DNA of 64,000 nucleotides, taken from contig NZ_CP083663.1 of assembly GCF_020097815.1 (NCBI RefSeq), forward strand, positions 2,232,001-2,296,000. Direction: 5' to 3'. Shown piece by piece: positions 46,001-55,343 of the stretch (its first letter is position 1; each line of letters begins with the position of its first letter). The notes below the pieces were generated by a model that did not search any database, was not told the origin of the DNA, and saw only the letters and a list, made by a program, of their open reading frames with translations. The DNA is from Haloprofundus salinisoli. GTDB taxonomy: Archaea; Halobacteriota; Halobacteria; Halobacteriales; Haloferacaceae. The translations under genes and the position numbers were made by a program.

Positions 46001-46366
46001 CTAACGAAGGATGTGTTCGACGAAATTATCGACTTCGTAGACAGTATCAAGCGGGGCAAGTGGACGTACTGTCTTCTGACGTTCGTCGTAATCGATGAGG
46101 CCAGCTTTAGCCATCCGAGGGAGTTGCACTTGTATGCACGATATGTAGGCCGGTGTACGATCATCACCGATCGACGAAAGATAGTCCGCAATTTCTCCAG
46201 CATCTGTGGTCGACATGTCCATGTCCGCCAGATAGGCGATAATGACCCGACGACGTTCGTTCGCCAGAAGTGCGTAGGCTTCGGACGGGGATACTGATGG
46301 AGTAGTAGCCGAAGAAGTGTGGTTCGAGGGTCTGAGTACACTTATGAGGTGCTTGAGCAGATGCAT
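46001..46366 (-). CDS. Winged-helix protein (DUF7344-type)
   Basis: A 121-residue protein with the typical haloarchaeal winged-helix start SEAYALLANERRRVIIAYLAD and a following recognition region (GEIADYLSS...YISCIQVQLPRMAKAGLIDYDE), ending with a wing and short tail. Proteins of this group are transcription regulators encoded in many copies in haloarchaea. It stands alone here, divergent from the nuclease-like gene at 46558, and might control it. Confidence 0.75.
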   Translation of the reverse strand: MHLLKHLISVLRPSNHTSSATTPSVSPSEAYALLANERRRVIIAYLADMDMSTTDAGEIADYLSSIGDDRTPAYISCIQVQLPRMAKAGLIDYDERQKTVRPLAPLDTVYEVDNFVEHILR

Positions 46367-46557
46367 CGTGAATCTCTATCTGCATCTGCTCAAGGGACTA
46401 GAATAAAGCCAAGGACCAGCACCAGTCATTACCCCCTCCTCGCCTTAACAGACTCATCAGTAGCAGATATACCTACTAGTTTGTGTTTGTGCTAAGTACG
46501 GCTAGGCTTCCCCAAAACGTGATAGAGTACTGTTTTGTGTGAGTCTAGCTATATCCT

Positions 46558-47307
46558 GTGGCTGATTATAGACTTGAAATGACTGAATGGGTCGATATCC
46601 ACCCGACGGTTAACCTAGACCCGCTAGTAGAACGAAAGAACGAGTCACACCATCACTGGGCTATCAAAGCAGCAATTGTCAGCATTCTACGGTCCAATCC
46701 AGAGCTTGTTGGCGAGATTGAGACGGAGCGAAAAACGGGAGAACGAATCGCTGACATCCGGTGTTGCCTTTCGGATTCGCCACCGGACTTTCCTCGACGC
46801 TTTGCAATCGAAATTGAAACGCCGGCATCGAACAAGGACCGATTCCAAGCGACCAGAGACCATCTCGTCTATGGACACTCTGTCTATTGGGTATTCACGG
46901 TTGATGCAATAGAGAATCGACGAACTACCGAGAATCTACTGAGTGAGTATCTATCGTCTCCACCATCACTAGGTGTTGCAGCACTCTCTGACGGTGAGCT
47001 TTCACTTGGATCCCCGATTACGTGGGACGATTTTGCGTATGAACCGCCGTGGTTGGCGCGATCTGAGATTTACATCCCAACGTATGATCGATACAAGGAT
47101 TGGTACTGTCACGGTGACTTTAGATTCGATGACGAGCGAGTTTCGATAATCCGCAAACCGCGACGCAAGGAGCTTTACATCAGCCGATACACTAAGGGTG
47201 GTCAGCAGACGCTACCCCAACCTTCCGCTCTGTCGATGGAAGAGCTACTGCAACGTATCGACGATGGCACCATCGAACGAGAATCACCAGTGCGAGGCCC
47301 ACCCTGA
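46558..47307 (+). CDS. Nuclease-like protein with PD-(D/E)XK-type core (tentative)
   Basis: A 249-residue protein starting at GTG 46558. The region HHHWAIKAAIVSIL, then RIADIRCCL (D66) and RFAIEIETPASNKDRF (E85, E87) gives the helix-strand-strand pattern of CoiA/VSR-like endonuclease folds, followed by an extended strand (HSVYWVFTVD). The usual lysine is missing from the third position (E-I-E), so activity is uncertain. The C-terminal third is basic. It is possibly a defence or DNA-uptake nuclease; the context gives no partner. Confidence 0.5.
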   Translation: MADYRLEMTEWVDIHPTVNLDPLVERKNESHHHWAIKAAIVSILRSNPELVGEIETERKTGERIADIRCCLSDSPPDFPRRFAIEIETPASNKDRFQATRDHLVYGHSVYWVFTVDAIENRRTTENLLSEYLSSPPSLGVAALSDGELSLGSPITWDDFAYEPPWLARSEIYIPTYDRYKDWYCHGDFRFDDERVSIIRKPRRKELYISRYTKGGQQTLPQPSALSMEELLQRIDDGTIERESPVRGPP

Positions 47308-47578
47308 GAGGAAATCTGTCAAACCGAAAACGTTCTCGTCGTCCGAGTATATATGTCTACAACAATTGCCGACACAACGTGACAAAACCTCTTTGAGAGG
47401 TACTTCCAGCACAAACACCCGTTACTTGACAAGCTGTATGATTAGAGTTTGGCACTTACAGCTTGGGTAGCTGGTGCTGTATCTCGCTGAATTATCTCGT
47501 AAGCTTCGCCCCTGCTGTATGGTCTAAAACCAACTATTCTACAATGAATTTATACATTTCTAGCACGCAATTTACAGC

Positions 47579-48532
47579 ATGGCTAATCACAGAAACAACT
47601 TCGATAAGCCCAATCAACACGAACTAACCCTCCTACGGAAAATTGAGCAAGACGCCCAAGTAGGGCTGTGGAACGTCCGAAAAAAGCATCTCCGCGAACT
47701 CTACAGGCTCAGTAAGGCGGAACATGACGTGTTAGAGAGAATGGCGACACTAGAGACACCCGACTGGACAACTACCTACCATGGTCAAGTGCATCACTTG
47801 CTTGAGGGACACACATGGTTGCGAAAGAAGAGTGGTGTCGACTTTGAATCTCTCCAAGATCGAGGGCTCTTAGAACGGCCTCGAGTTGACGGCAAACCAC
47901 GGCAGAGGATCTATCATCGAGAATTCTGGAATTTGACGAGCGAAGCCCGAGACTTACTAGATACTGCAAAGGTCGGGGAAGGAATTGGTGACCTCAATGA
48001 GTCGGTAGTTCATAGTATTGGTGTTGCTCTAACATGCCTTTACGCAAAGCATGTGATAGAACCAGAGGTCGATGTTACCTACACACTTGATACATATGCC
48101 CCAGAGATGGGTGTGGTCTATGATTTGCTGACACGGGACGCTGATAGTGGCGATATTTTGGCAAGTGCCGAAGTTGAAACAACAGTACCTGCATACTCCC
48201 GACTACGCGACGAAGCAACTAAACTCGCATATCAGCCTGGGCCAACTATTTGGGTTGCTCCGAACCGTGATGTGCTCGTCCGAATCATGAATACACTTCG
48301 TGAATTAGGCCTTCTCACCCTTCCCCGTCCTCTACCACGGACTTTAGCCTTAACATCATCCGACTCTGTTCGTGGTATACGCGAACGGATTCATATGGCG
48401 GTGAGCGAAAGTGACGCTGAACTTGACTTCGTCTCTGATGTTGCAACATACGAATTTCTAGCTAACGAATTGAAGAAGGTTCGTCCAGAGTTCTTCTACA
48501 CTAATACTCAGTCAGCATCTTTCACCCAATAA
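47579..48532 (+). CDS. Winged-helix plus nuclease-like protein (plasmid/virus type, unknown function)
   Basis: A 317-residue protein. The first 120 residues look like a winged-helix domain (SKAEHDVLERMATLE, FESLQDRGLLERPRV), and the second half has an alpha/beta region with GDILASAEVETTVPAYSRLRDE and PTIWVAPNRDVLVRIM that resembles a restriction-endonuclease-like fold. Its 3' end overlaps by 11 bases the end of the convergent 878-residue gene. The family may be linked to haloarchaeal plasmids, but I cannot name it. Confidence 0.5.
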   Translation: MANHRNNFDKPNQHELTLLRKIEQDAQVGLWNVRKKHLRELYRLSKAEHDVLERMATLETPDWTTTYHGQVHHLLEGHTWLRKKSGVDFESLQDRGLLERPRVDGKPRQRIYHREFWNLTSEARDLLDTAKVGEGIGDLNESVVHSIGVALTCLYAKHVIEPEVDVTYTLDTYAPEMGVVYDLLTRDADSGDILASAEVETTVPAYSRLRDEATKLAYQPGPTIWVAPNRDVLVRIMNTLRELGLLTLPRPLPRTLALTSSDSVRGIRERIHMAVSESDAELDFVSDVATYEFLANELKKVRPEFFYTNTQSASFTQ

Positions 48533-51158
48533 CCACAGTTCTCGTTGGTGTGGACCGTATGTATTGGCTCATCTGGTGCGCCTGTATTTGGGCTGAGAGA
48601 AGGTGCTGATACATAATCAGAGTCTGCCCCTTGCTCGGTGTTTGAGTGAGCGATTGGACATACCTCCTAGGCCACTGACCAGGGACACATGCCTCGTAGT
48701 AATGGGTCTTCGGCTCTACCAGCAGACCTGCATTCGCGAGCTGTCCTCGGTGGCGGTCGTACGATGAGTCAGAGATACCAGATGCAGCAAGGATTTCGGA
48801 CCGTTTTATGGGTTCATCAGCCTCAAAGAGGGTCTTCATCATCTTCCGAGCTGCTGGCGATAGCCACGGATAGATTTTCTTCGGTGAAGTAGCTCCAATT
48901 CCCTGAATCAAGTATTCCGTTGTAAGTGGCTTACGTGACGGTGCAAGACGGTCAGCGGCGAGTAACGCTTCAGCAATATCAAAGGGAGAACACGTGAGTG
49001 TGGAGTGTAAAACGTCGGCAAAAGCATGCAGATAGAGTCGAATCACGGACTCAAGTGTGAGTTCATCAGATAGGCACCGGTTGGTTCGACGAAGCGTCGA
49101 CTCTACAGTTCTCCGCAAGCCACTGATTGTATTCGCGCGGCAAATCTCGATGGGGATTCGAATACCCCTCTCGACACCAGTAGCAATTTGTTCTCGAATT
49201 GGGACCGATTGGAGTGCATCTGCGAGATCGTCCTCAAAGCCGGTGGCTCCGGGACCAATAATAACCCAATTGGTTGTGAGTTCTGCATCCTGGTCGTTTG
49301 CATCAATGTCGACAGGAAATCGGAAACTAAGTTTGTCACCATCTCTCTCAAGTAACATCCTATGGGCTGAGTTCCCTCGGTACACAGCGTTCTTCGGCAC
49401 CGTCGTTTTCACGAAATCGATGAAGCGCTGGTACCGTCGGTCGTCACGTGTGAGTTGGTCAGTGTCGGGGACACGGATGTGAATAGTAACGTCAAGGTTA
49501 GCGGCATCATAGAGGCTCGTTGCCGAGGCTAATAGTCCGTGTGCTTCTGAACAAATCCACGCCCAGGTATCAGGGTCTCTATCGCGGTACCATAGACGTT
49601 GAAGTAAGGCATCACCAACACGTCCGTACCGGGCCTGGATATGGTCGTAGTCGGCGTCAGAGATCCAACCCATCTGACGTTCAAGTCGTAAGGTGTCGAC
49701 GGCGGTGGAACTTGTGAGGAGTGGGTCGACACGAGAGGGAGTTATAATCTCATCGAATGCCCGAGTGCTTAGTAAGGTAGTTGCAATACGCACAAGGGTG
49801 GGTATGGGGCCTCCCCATTGGACGACCACGTGAACCTCCCCGCCAGAGAACCCAAGGTGAGTTTCGCGTCCATCGTCAAACTCCGTAATGCGATCATTCA
49901 CGAGGGTCACACCACGCGCGTGGGTGCCAACAGCGAGTCGATTCACGAGGTCTTGCTCACTAAGCCAACACTCATCTGGCGATAGCTCGCTCGGTTGGGG
50001 ACCCTGAGAAATAGTGCGTTTGCCATCGAGACTATCCTCGTAGGGTCGACCCTCCATAGTAGGATGCGGTCGACCGGTCCCACACACTATACCTGTATTC
50101 GATTGAGGGGGTCTGGTAAGGTGGTGGTCCAACCGTGCTTGCTGGGGGTGACGGACCCGCAAGTCGGTGGTCAGGAAGCTTTGTGCATAGCGTCCTTCTG
50201 GAGTTAGTGTAACGGAGTTACGGAGGCCATCGAGCGATTCAACTGCGATGAAACCGTGATCACGTTCAAGCTCGCGGTAGTAGCGGTCAATCGTACCATC
50301 GCTCAATTCGACTCTACTATCATTCTTCAAATCACGGAGTTCGATATACTCCCCCTCTTCGGAGGGTATCGCACCGAGTAACTGGAGTTTGCCGTCGCCA
50401 GGAGCGAATTCTCGAAGACGGTCATAGACCTTCTGGGGATCTACCTCCTCTGGATCCGACAAAGGGGCGGTGTTACTATGCTCGACTGTATTGTTGTTCT
50501 GAGTAAGGTGCTCCTCACACCAGGTCGGATGCCGATCTCGAATGAATTGCTCCAGCGTTGGTGCGACAACGAGATCAATATCACATACTGTTGCGAGGAG
50601 GGAGAACGTTCGGAGAGCCTCTTTGCGTTGGGACCGGCGTTCGCCCCGCCATCGAGACTCGTCGAGAGAGAGTGCTATTGAGGGCGTCTCTGAGCAGATC
50701 TGCAACAATCGAATGGGCCCCGGTGCGAGTTCATCAAAGCTGCTACTGGATTCATCAGTCCCAGTACCGATTCGTATTAGATTCGCAAGTGTGTCATTCT
50801 TCTCTGGCGCTGGCCACTCCTCAGGACAAAGATCGCCGAATTTCAGAGTGAACGAGGTCACTGCAAAAGCATACCACCCTCCGAGGGCAGTAACATCGTA
50901 CTCCTCGTTGAGAATAACATCAACCATACCTGGTCTTTGTACTCTCAAAAGTCTAGAATCATGGCGAAATGAGACTTCTTTCACGGCTTTTGTCATCCAT
51001 GGAAGCAGGTCCTTGAGTAGTGGTGGGAGGAACTCACGACGAGATGTGGACACTGCGGGAGAAATAACATTGTATTGTTCTGTTGAACTGAATGCAGAGG
51101 CAAACTGTATCGACCCTGAATCAGCAGATGCTGATGATTTGGCGCTCGGGGAGGGCAT
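48522..51158 (-). CDS. Large helix-turn-helix protein of unknown function
   Basis: An 878-residue protein without recognised catalytic motifs. A winged-helix-like region lies near residues 275-330 (SDGTIDRYYRELERDHGFIAVE), and a clear HTH is near the C-terminus (PIKRSEILAASGISDSSYDRHRGQLANAGLLVE). The middle 400 residues are mixed alpha/beta, with VHVVVQWGGPIPTLVRIA as a hydrophobic core. Size and tandem HTH units would fit a replication or transposition-control protein of an integrated plasmid, but no such function is demonstrated. It converges with the preceding gene and ends on overlapping bases. Confidence 0.55.
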   Translation of the reverse strand: MPSPSAKSSASADSGSIQFASAFSSTEQYNVISPAVSTSRREFLPPLLKDLLPWMTKAVKEVSFRHDSRLLRVQRPGMVDVILNEEYDVTALGGWYAFAVTSFTLKFGDLCPEEWPAPEKNDTLANLIRIGTGTDESSSSFDELAPGPIRLLQICSETPSIALSLDESRWRGERRSQRKEALRTFSLLATVCDIDLVVAPTLEQFIRDRHPTWCEEHLTQNNNTVEHSNTAPLSDPEEVDPQKVYDRLREFAPGDGKLQLLGAIPSEEGEYIELRDLKNDSRVELSDGTIDRYYRELERDHGFIAVESLDGLRNSVTLTPEGRYAQSFLTTDLRVRHPQQARLDHHLTRPPQSNTGIVCGTGRPHPTMEGRPYEDSLDGKRTISQGPQPSELSPDECWLSEQDLVNRLAVGTHARGVTLVNDRITEFDDGRETHLGFSGGEVHVVVQWGGPIPTLVRIATTLLSTRAFDEIITPSRVDPLLTSSTAVDTLRLERQMGWISDADYDHIQARYGRVGDALLQRLWYRDRDPDTWAWICSEAHGLLASATSLYDAANLDVTIHIRVPDTDQLTRDDRRYQRFIDFVKTTVPKNAVYRGNSAHRMLLERDGDKLSFRFPVDIDANDQDAELTTNWVIIGPGATGFEDDLADALQSVPIREQIATGVERGIRIPIEICRANTISGLRRTVESTLRRTNRCLSDELTLESVIRLYLHAFADVLHSTLTCSPFDIAEALLAADRLAPSRKPLTTEYLIQGIGATSPKKIYPWLSPAARKMMKTLFEADEPIKRSEILAASGISDSSYDRHRGQLANAGLLVEPKTHYYEACVPGQWPRRYVQSLTQTPSKGQTLIMYQHLLSAQIQAHQMSQYIRSTPTRTVVIG

Positions 51159-51562
51159 AATGTGGTTTACAGAAGCCTACCTCCGTATTTAACGGCTTGT
51201 CAGACAATACTCAGAAAAAGAACGGTTGTCCACCTTGCTTGACATCCACGACGTGCCCTTCGACTGGAATGGTGACCCCGACAAATCAATCCGGACCTAC
51301 CCGAACGCACGAAAACAGTTCGGGGGCGGCCTACTATGAGGACGATAGCTGGATAAAACCGCTCCACTGACGGACGGGTAACTCCAACTCAGCAAGTTTT
51401 TTGACATTGATACTGACCGCGCGCCGTGGCTGGCGTACTAGAATGCTCTCTTGGTAGCAGCGTCTTTCGCTAAGGCCCATGACGTGGACTGTATCGAAGG
51501 TTATATCCTGACTTCGTTATTCCCCAAATCGTTTTAAGAGACTAATGCCGCTATAGAGTCAG
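51159..51562. other. Decayed gene remnant
   Basis: On the plus strand from about 51190 sense protein appears in pieces: RLSTLLDIHDVPFDWNGDPD followed by RTYPNARKQFGGGLL and a stop, then KFFDIDTDRAPWLAY, a stop, and ALLVAASFAKAHDVDCIEG to about 51535. The stops and frame breaks show a dead gene whose family I do not recognise. The promoter of the gene at 51563 must lie at its end. Confidence 0.4.
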
Positions 51563-52090
51563 ATGACATCGGATTTAAAGAACCTGATTGCTACGAGTTC
51601 AGAAAAGGAACCTGAACCGGTGCGGTATCGTATGCAGTGTCCAGAATGTGGTTCAACCTGGGAGAGATCACGTGACTGCAAATTCGTAGAACAGACTCGC
51701 CAGGGTGTCCGTTTCTGTGCTCGTTGTGAGGAAAGCCTCATACTTACCAAGGACGCCAAGAGTATCCACCCGGAGTTCGTCGCTCAAATCATACCGGAGC
51801 TCAACCTGGATCAAAACGTTACAATCGGCGTTGATGAATACGGAACCCACCATGGAGATGTTGCCGAGAAGGAACAGTTCGACGACGGATACTACGTACT
51901 GGTTGTTGGCGATATCGTCCAGAAGGAGCACCCAAGCCCTCCTGACTGGGTCAACGTATTAGTCTCAGAGACAGAAGACGGGTGGCAAGCCGAAATCACA
52001 ATCGAAGTGACGGTGCACGACGGAAACGGGAAATTCTTGGAAAAGTACGAGACAGACGCCACACTGACTGAGTTGTGTCCTACATCTTAA
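51563..52090 (+). CDS. Zinc-ribbon hypothetical protein
   Basis: A 175-residue acidic protein with an N-terminal zinc ribbon (MQCPECGSTW and FCARCEESL, a C-x2-C...C-x2-C site at residues about 26-54) followed by a beta-rich domain containing VTIGVDEYGTHHGDV and DGYYVLVVGDIV. The start ATG 51563 follows an AT-rich gap. Function unknown; the zinc ribbon points to nucleic-acid or protein binding. Confidence 0.6.
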   Translation: MTSDLKNLIATSSEKEPEPVRYRMQCPECGSTWERSRDCKFVEQTRQGVRFCARCEESLILTKDAKSIHPEFVAQIIPELNLDQNVTIGVDEYGTHHGDVAEKEQFDDGYYVLVVGDIVQKEHPSPPDWVNVLVSETEDGWQAEITIEVTVHDGNGKFLEKYETDATLTELCPTS

Positions 52091-52232
52091 TTCGTAGCTG
52101 ATTGCCGCGCACGTGGAGCAGAGATGTAGACCTTGATGTGCGGTGCGTGTTCACTAAAACTACTTCCCGGAGAGCTATCGCGGATTCACGGTTTTTCTCA
52201 ATGGGAAGTTGAGTTCCACGAACGGGAAAACA

Positions 52233-52390
52233 ATGAGTAAGGCGCTCGCGTGGATGCGCATGTCAAAAGGGTCCGATGACGACATCGGCCTCGAAGACCA
52301 GCACGAACTGGTTCACGGACTCGCCAACGAATTCGACCCAGACCACGACACCTCGAAGCAGAGCTTGATGCGACCATCGATGAATAGCTC
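52233..52390 (+). pseudogene. N-terminal fragment of a serine recombinase
   Basis: From ATG 52233 the frame reads MSKALAWMRMSKGSDDDIG then LEDQHELVHGLANEFDPDHD, the beginning of a haloarchaeal serine recombinase including the serine of the catalytic R-x-S segment (RMSK). Similarity stops after about 45 residues, and the rest of the frame overlaps the end of the convergent glycosylase-fold gene in the wrong frame. Only the 5' stub survives. Confidence 0.6.
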
Positions 52391-52399
52391 ACGACACAC

Positions 52400-53167
52400 C
52401 TATTCCGGGGTAGGGCCGACGATGCCATGCTGGTCGAGTTGCTCGCTGATTATCCGCCCTAGCTCCTCTATATAGTGGTTCTCTCCTTGCAACTCCATGT
52501 CGACGTGTTTGTAGTTGGAACCCAATCGGTTCCAGTGATACGATGGGATAACAGTGTATTCGCCAATCTTGCGTGGTTTTAGTGCAAATTCTTTCCCGAA
52601 ATTGCCTGATGAGCTTTCTGAGAACACGTTGCAAAGTGCTTTCCAAGGTCGTTTTCCGGCAGTAACAATCACTTTGGGATTGACGAATTCAAGTTCGGGC
52701 TTGAGGTACTGATGACACGTGTTGTACGCTTGTGCGTTATTGTAAGCGGCCAACTTCCCCTTAGAACCAAATGTGTCATCATCAGCAGGTGCTTTGATGT
52801 CAGCGCATTTCTTCCCGTTCGTATAGTATATCTCTTCGTTGAGGGCCTGTTTAACGTTTGAATTGTACTGAGGGACCGATTCAAGCACAGGAATGAGGAA
52901 TCGAGAAAACATCTTCCGACTGCGATCCACATTCCAATTGTCTAGGTCTATGTGGCGTTCTGGTCGGTTCTTGGCGGCGTCTGGCTCAACTGACTGAACC
53001 TTTCGATTTCCTCCAGGAGTGATTGCGATAAAAGCCAAGTCAGCATCTTTCGATCCGCCACCATAGAATGGTCGCCACCGGTGGTTTTGGTCGCGATTGG
53101 GGCATTCCTCACACGGTCCAGTACCCTCTAGGTAGTTTGACCAGATGTGTTCTACAACGTCTTGCAT
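52400..53167 (-). CDS. Uracil-DNA-glycosylase-fold protein
   Basis: A 255-residue protein with the alpha/beta order of the uracil-DNA glycosylase superfamily: DLAFIAITPGGNRKV near the start (position of the G-E-x-P/water-activating motif), KVIVTAGKRPWKAL in the middle and a late IPSYHWNRLGSNYK in place of the H-P-x-x-R intercalation loop. EECPNRDQNHRW near the N-terminus recalls the first Cys region of Fe-S family members. The key motifs are altered, so substrate and activity are uncertain. GTG 53176 is an alternative start; ATG 53167 is preferred. Confidence 0.6.
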   Translation of the reverse strand: MQDVVEHIWSNYLEGTGPCEECPNRDQNHRWRPFYGGGSKDADLAFIAITPGGNRKVQSVEPDAAKNRPERHIDLDNWNVDRSRKMFSRFLIPVLESVPQYNSNVKQALNEEIYYTNGKKCADIKAPADDDTFGSKGKLAAYNNAQAYNTCHQYLKPELEFVNPKVIVTAGKRPWKALCNVFSESSSGNFGKEFALKPRKIGEYTVIPSYHWNRLGSNYKHVDMELQGENHYIEELGRIISEQLDQHGIVGPTPE

Positions 53168-53600
53168 AGTCTCCACGAGAAGATTCTTTCACATATCTAT
53201 TCTGGTATGTTAGCCTGAGACTGAATGGAACACCAACTTGATTACACGAGCATCAACTAGGTGACCAACCAGAAATCCTCTTCGCAGCGAGTGCATTGCC
53301 GTCGACCGACTTTCGAAGAAGTAACGGCAACACTAGCCGTGAATCTCTGCGGGAACGGCGCGCGCGAGCCGAGCGCCCCAGATTTGGTGCTAGGAGAGAC
53401 GACTTTTACACCCGTACATCGGGATACTACCCGGGTATTTCAACATCATGCTCCGTCCAATCCATTACTCGGACAGAGGCGAGTGCCGCGTTTAGTGGTT
53501 CCGGAGCGTCGGCCAGCGCGTCTCACTTTCCCCCGGCGACGGCGTTTCGGCCTCGAACGGTTCGACGGCCCGACTGTGTCGTGCGGGAGTACGAAGCGGT
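53168..53600. other. Right-edge transition of the island
   Basis: No gene is supported in this 433-base stretch. GC content rises from island-like to chromosome-like within it, roughly at 53.3-53.4 kb, so the right boundary probably lies here. I searched by eye for a copy of the sequence beside the integrase or of a tRNA end and found none that convinces. Open frames across this region are GC-rich shadows. Confidence 0.5.
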
Positions 53601-54422
53601 ATGGCATCCTCTCTGGACTACCCCCACATGGAGGACCACTCGACACACGACCACGGCGAATCGTCGCCGGAGACGACCGAACCCGTCCGAGGATACGCAC
53701 CGAACGGACACGCCGCGCCGGGCGGGTTGGCCGTCGCGGCGAACGGAGTTCGACTCGACCCCGCAGAGACCCGCTTCACCCCGGGAACGAGCGCCGGGTG
53801 GACGTTCCGCATCGTCGACGACGACGGGGCGGTCGTCACCGACTTCGAGGAGGCGCACGGCGAGCGGAGCCACCTCGTCGTCGTCGGGCGGGATCTGACT
53901 CGGTTCCAGCATCTCCACCCGGAACTGAAGTCGGACGGCACGTGGCGCGTCGACGACTTTGCACTTCCCGACCCGGGAGTGTACCGGGCGTTCGTCGACA
54001 TCGTTGTGGGCGGGCAGCCGACGACGCTCGGGTTCGACCTCTTCGCGTCGGGACCAGGAACCGAAACGGTCGCCGAACGGCCCGACTCCTCGCGCCGGGC
54101 GACCGCAGACGGGTACGACGTCGAACTGCTCACCGACGAGGTTGCGGCCCGAGAATCGAGTCGGCTGACGTTCGAGGTTCGGCGTGACGGCGACCCCGTC
54201 TCGAAACTGGAGGAGTACCTCGGCGCGCTCGGTCACCTCGTCGCGCTCCGCGAAGGCGACCTCGCGTACCTGCACGTTCACCCGGAGGAGACGGAGCCTG
54301 GGGGCGGCCGCGTCGCGTTCCACGCACGGTTTCCGACGCCCGGGCGGTACCGATTGTTCCTCCAGACGAGGCCGGAAGGAGAGTTGGTGACGACGGCGTT
54401 CGACGTTCGTATCCGTCGGTAA
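53601..54422 (+). CDS. Predicted beta-sandwich, histidine-rich protein (metal-related, tentative)
   Basis: A 273-residue acidic protein with a histidine-rich start (MEDHSTHDHGESS) and two similar halves, each with an immunoglobulin-like strand pattern that includes FQHLHPELKSDGTW and YLHVHPEETEPGGG followed by PGxYRxF. The duplicated HxHPE-PGxY pattern is that of YtkA/CopC-like domains seen next to copper transporters. No signal peptide is evident from ATG 53601 (an internal ATG at 53628 is an alternative), so the N-terminus may have been altered near the island edge. Confidence 0.6.
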   Translation: MASSLDYPHMEDHSTHDHGESSPETTEPVRGYAPNGHAAPGGLAVAANGVRLDPAETRFTPGTSAGWTFRIVDDDGAVVTDFEEAHGERSHLVVVGRDLTRFQHLHPELKSDGTWRVDDFALPDPGVYRAFVDIVVGGQPTTLGFDLFASGPGTETVAERPDSSRRATADGYDVELLTDEVAARESSRLTFEVRRDGDPVSKLEEYLGALGHLVALREGDLAYLHVHPEETEPGGGRVAFHARFPTPGRYRLFLQTRPEGELVTTAFDVRIRR

Positions 54423-54586
54423 TCGTCGAACCGACGGCCCGTTTCCCGCCCGGAAGGAGGCGCGCAGACGGAGCGTTGAACGACGGGCGATGCGGACGTT
54501 CTACGTTTCGTTCTGTTCGCCGGCGTCGTCGGGACCGACTGACACACCCGAGCAAACCTTTTTGTCCTCTGACGTGACTCCGGAGT

Positions 54587-54682
54587 ATGTTCCCCGAGAC
54601 GGTCGAGACCGAACGGCTCCGTCTGGAGCGCCTCGGTCCCGACACGGTCGACACGCCGGAGGTACGCGTCAGCGATGAGTAG
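54587..54682 (+). pseudogene. Truncated duplicate of a GNAT acetyltransferase start
   Basis: From ATG 54587, 31 codons encode MFPETVETERLRLERLGPD and a short tail, then stop inside the next gene's start. The sequence closely parallels the start of the adjacent acetyltransferase (LFPTVIETERLRLEPRTPD), as expected for a second paralogue of which only the first strand remains. It may be the leftover of a deletion between tandem copies, or could act as a small leader frame, since its TAG overlaps ATG 54675. Confidence 0.55.
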
Positions 54683-55316
54683 CGACCTCTTTCCGACGGT
54701 CATCGAGACGGAACGCCTCCGACTCGAACCCAGAACGCCCGACTACGTCGACGTACACGAACTGTACCGCATCTGCTCGTCGTCGCCGGAGATGGGCGAA
54801 GTCACTCGGTATCTGCCGTGGTCGCCGCACGAAACGCCGAAGGAGACGTTCGACTTCCTGCGCCGGGGGCGGCAGCAGCGCGAGAACCACGAGATGGCCG
54901 ACTACGTCGTCCGCCTCCGCGAGGGCGAAGACGGGGCGGGCGAACTCGCCGGGTTCGGTGGCTTGACCCTCCAGTGGGACCGCCGCAGCGCCGAACTCGG
55001 TCTCTGGCTCCGCAGGCGCTTCTGGGGTCGCGGCTACTCCGGCGAGCGCGCGGCGGCGCTGCTCGAACTCGCGTTCGAGCGTCTGGACCTCGAACTCGTC
55101 CGCGTCGCTCACGACCCAGAGAACGAAAAGTCACGGCTCGCCATCGAGAAGTACATCGGCAGATTCGGCGGCCAGCGCGACGGCACGTTCCGCAACGCGG
55201 CGGTCGGGATGGACGGCAGCGTCGTCGACCAGACGCACTACACAGTGACGCAGACACAGTGGCGGGAGGCGACGACCGGCGAACGGACGGCGACGATGCG
55301 ATGGGGCGACGGCTGA
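54675..55316 (+). CDS. GNAT N-acetyltransferase (RimJ/RimL-like)
   Basis: A 213-residue acetyl-CoA-dependent N-acetyltransferase: the start ETERLRLEP, the strand ELAGFGGLTLQWD, AELGLWLRRRFWGRGYSGERA carrying the acetyl-CoA-binding R/Q-x-x-G-x-G/A-like turn, and LELVRVAHDPENEKSRLAIEKYIGRFGG. Such enzymes acetylate N-termini of ribosomal proteins or small molecules; the substrate is unknown. It is preceded by a truncated copy of its own N-terminus and is convergent with the amidohydrolase. Confidence 0.88.
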   Translation: MSSDLFPTVIETERLRLEPRTPDYVDVHELYRICSSSPEMGEVTRYLPWSPHETPKETFDFLRRGRQQRENHEMADYVVRLREGEDGAGELAGFGGLTLQWDRRSAELGLWLRRRFWGRGYSGERAAALLELAFERLDLELVRVAHDPENEKSRLAIEKYIGRFGGQRDGTFRNAAVGMDGSVVDQTHYTVTQTQWREATTGERTATMRWGDG

Positions 55317-55343
55317 ATCTGCTCGGTCGGCGCGACTGCCGAC

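Larger units (their letters stand above)
6460..53300. mobile_element. Integrated accessory (defence) island, approximate limits
   Basis: The GC-rich housekeeping DNA on both sides gives way here to about 47 kb of visibly lower and uneven GC. It begins with an integrase, contains three degraded serine recombinases and several gene remnants, and is dominated by nucleases, helicases, ATPases, methyltransferases, HEPN and zinc-ribbon proteins. The left edge is placed between rfcL and the integrase accessory gene; the right edge is placed where GC rises between 53.2 and 53.6 kb. No tRNA gene and no convincing direct-repeat pair marks the ends, and the island may well be several nested insertions rather than one element. 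Confidence 0.65.

Noticed and set aside
52209-52475. The full 88-residue frame as an intact gene
   Set aside because: Only the first part resembles a recombinase; the rest is antisense to the glycosylase-fold gene, so it is listed as a truncated fragment.
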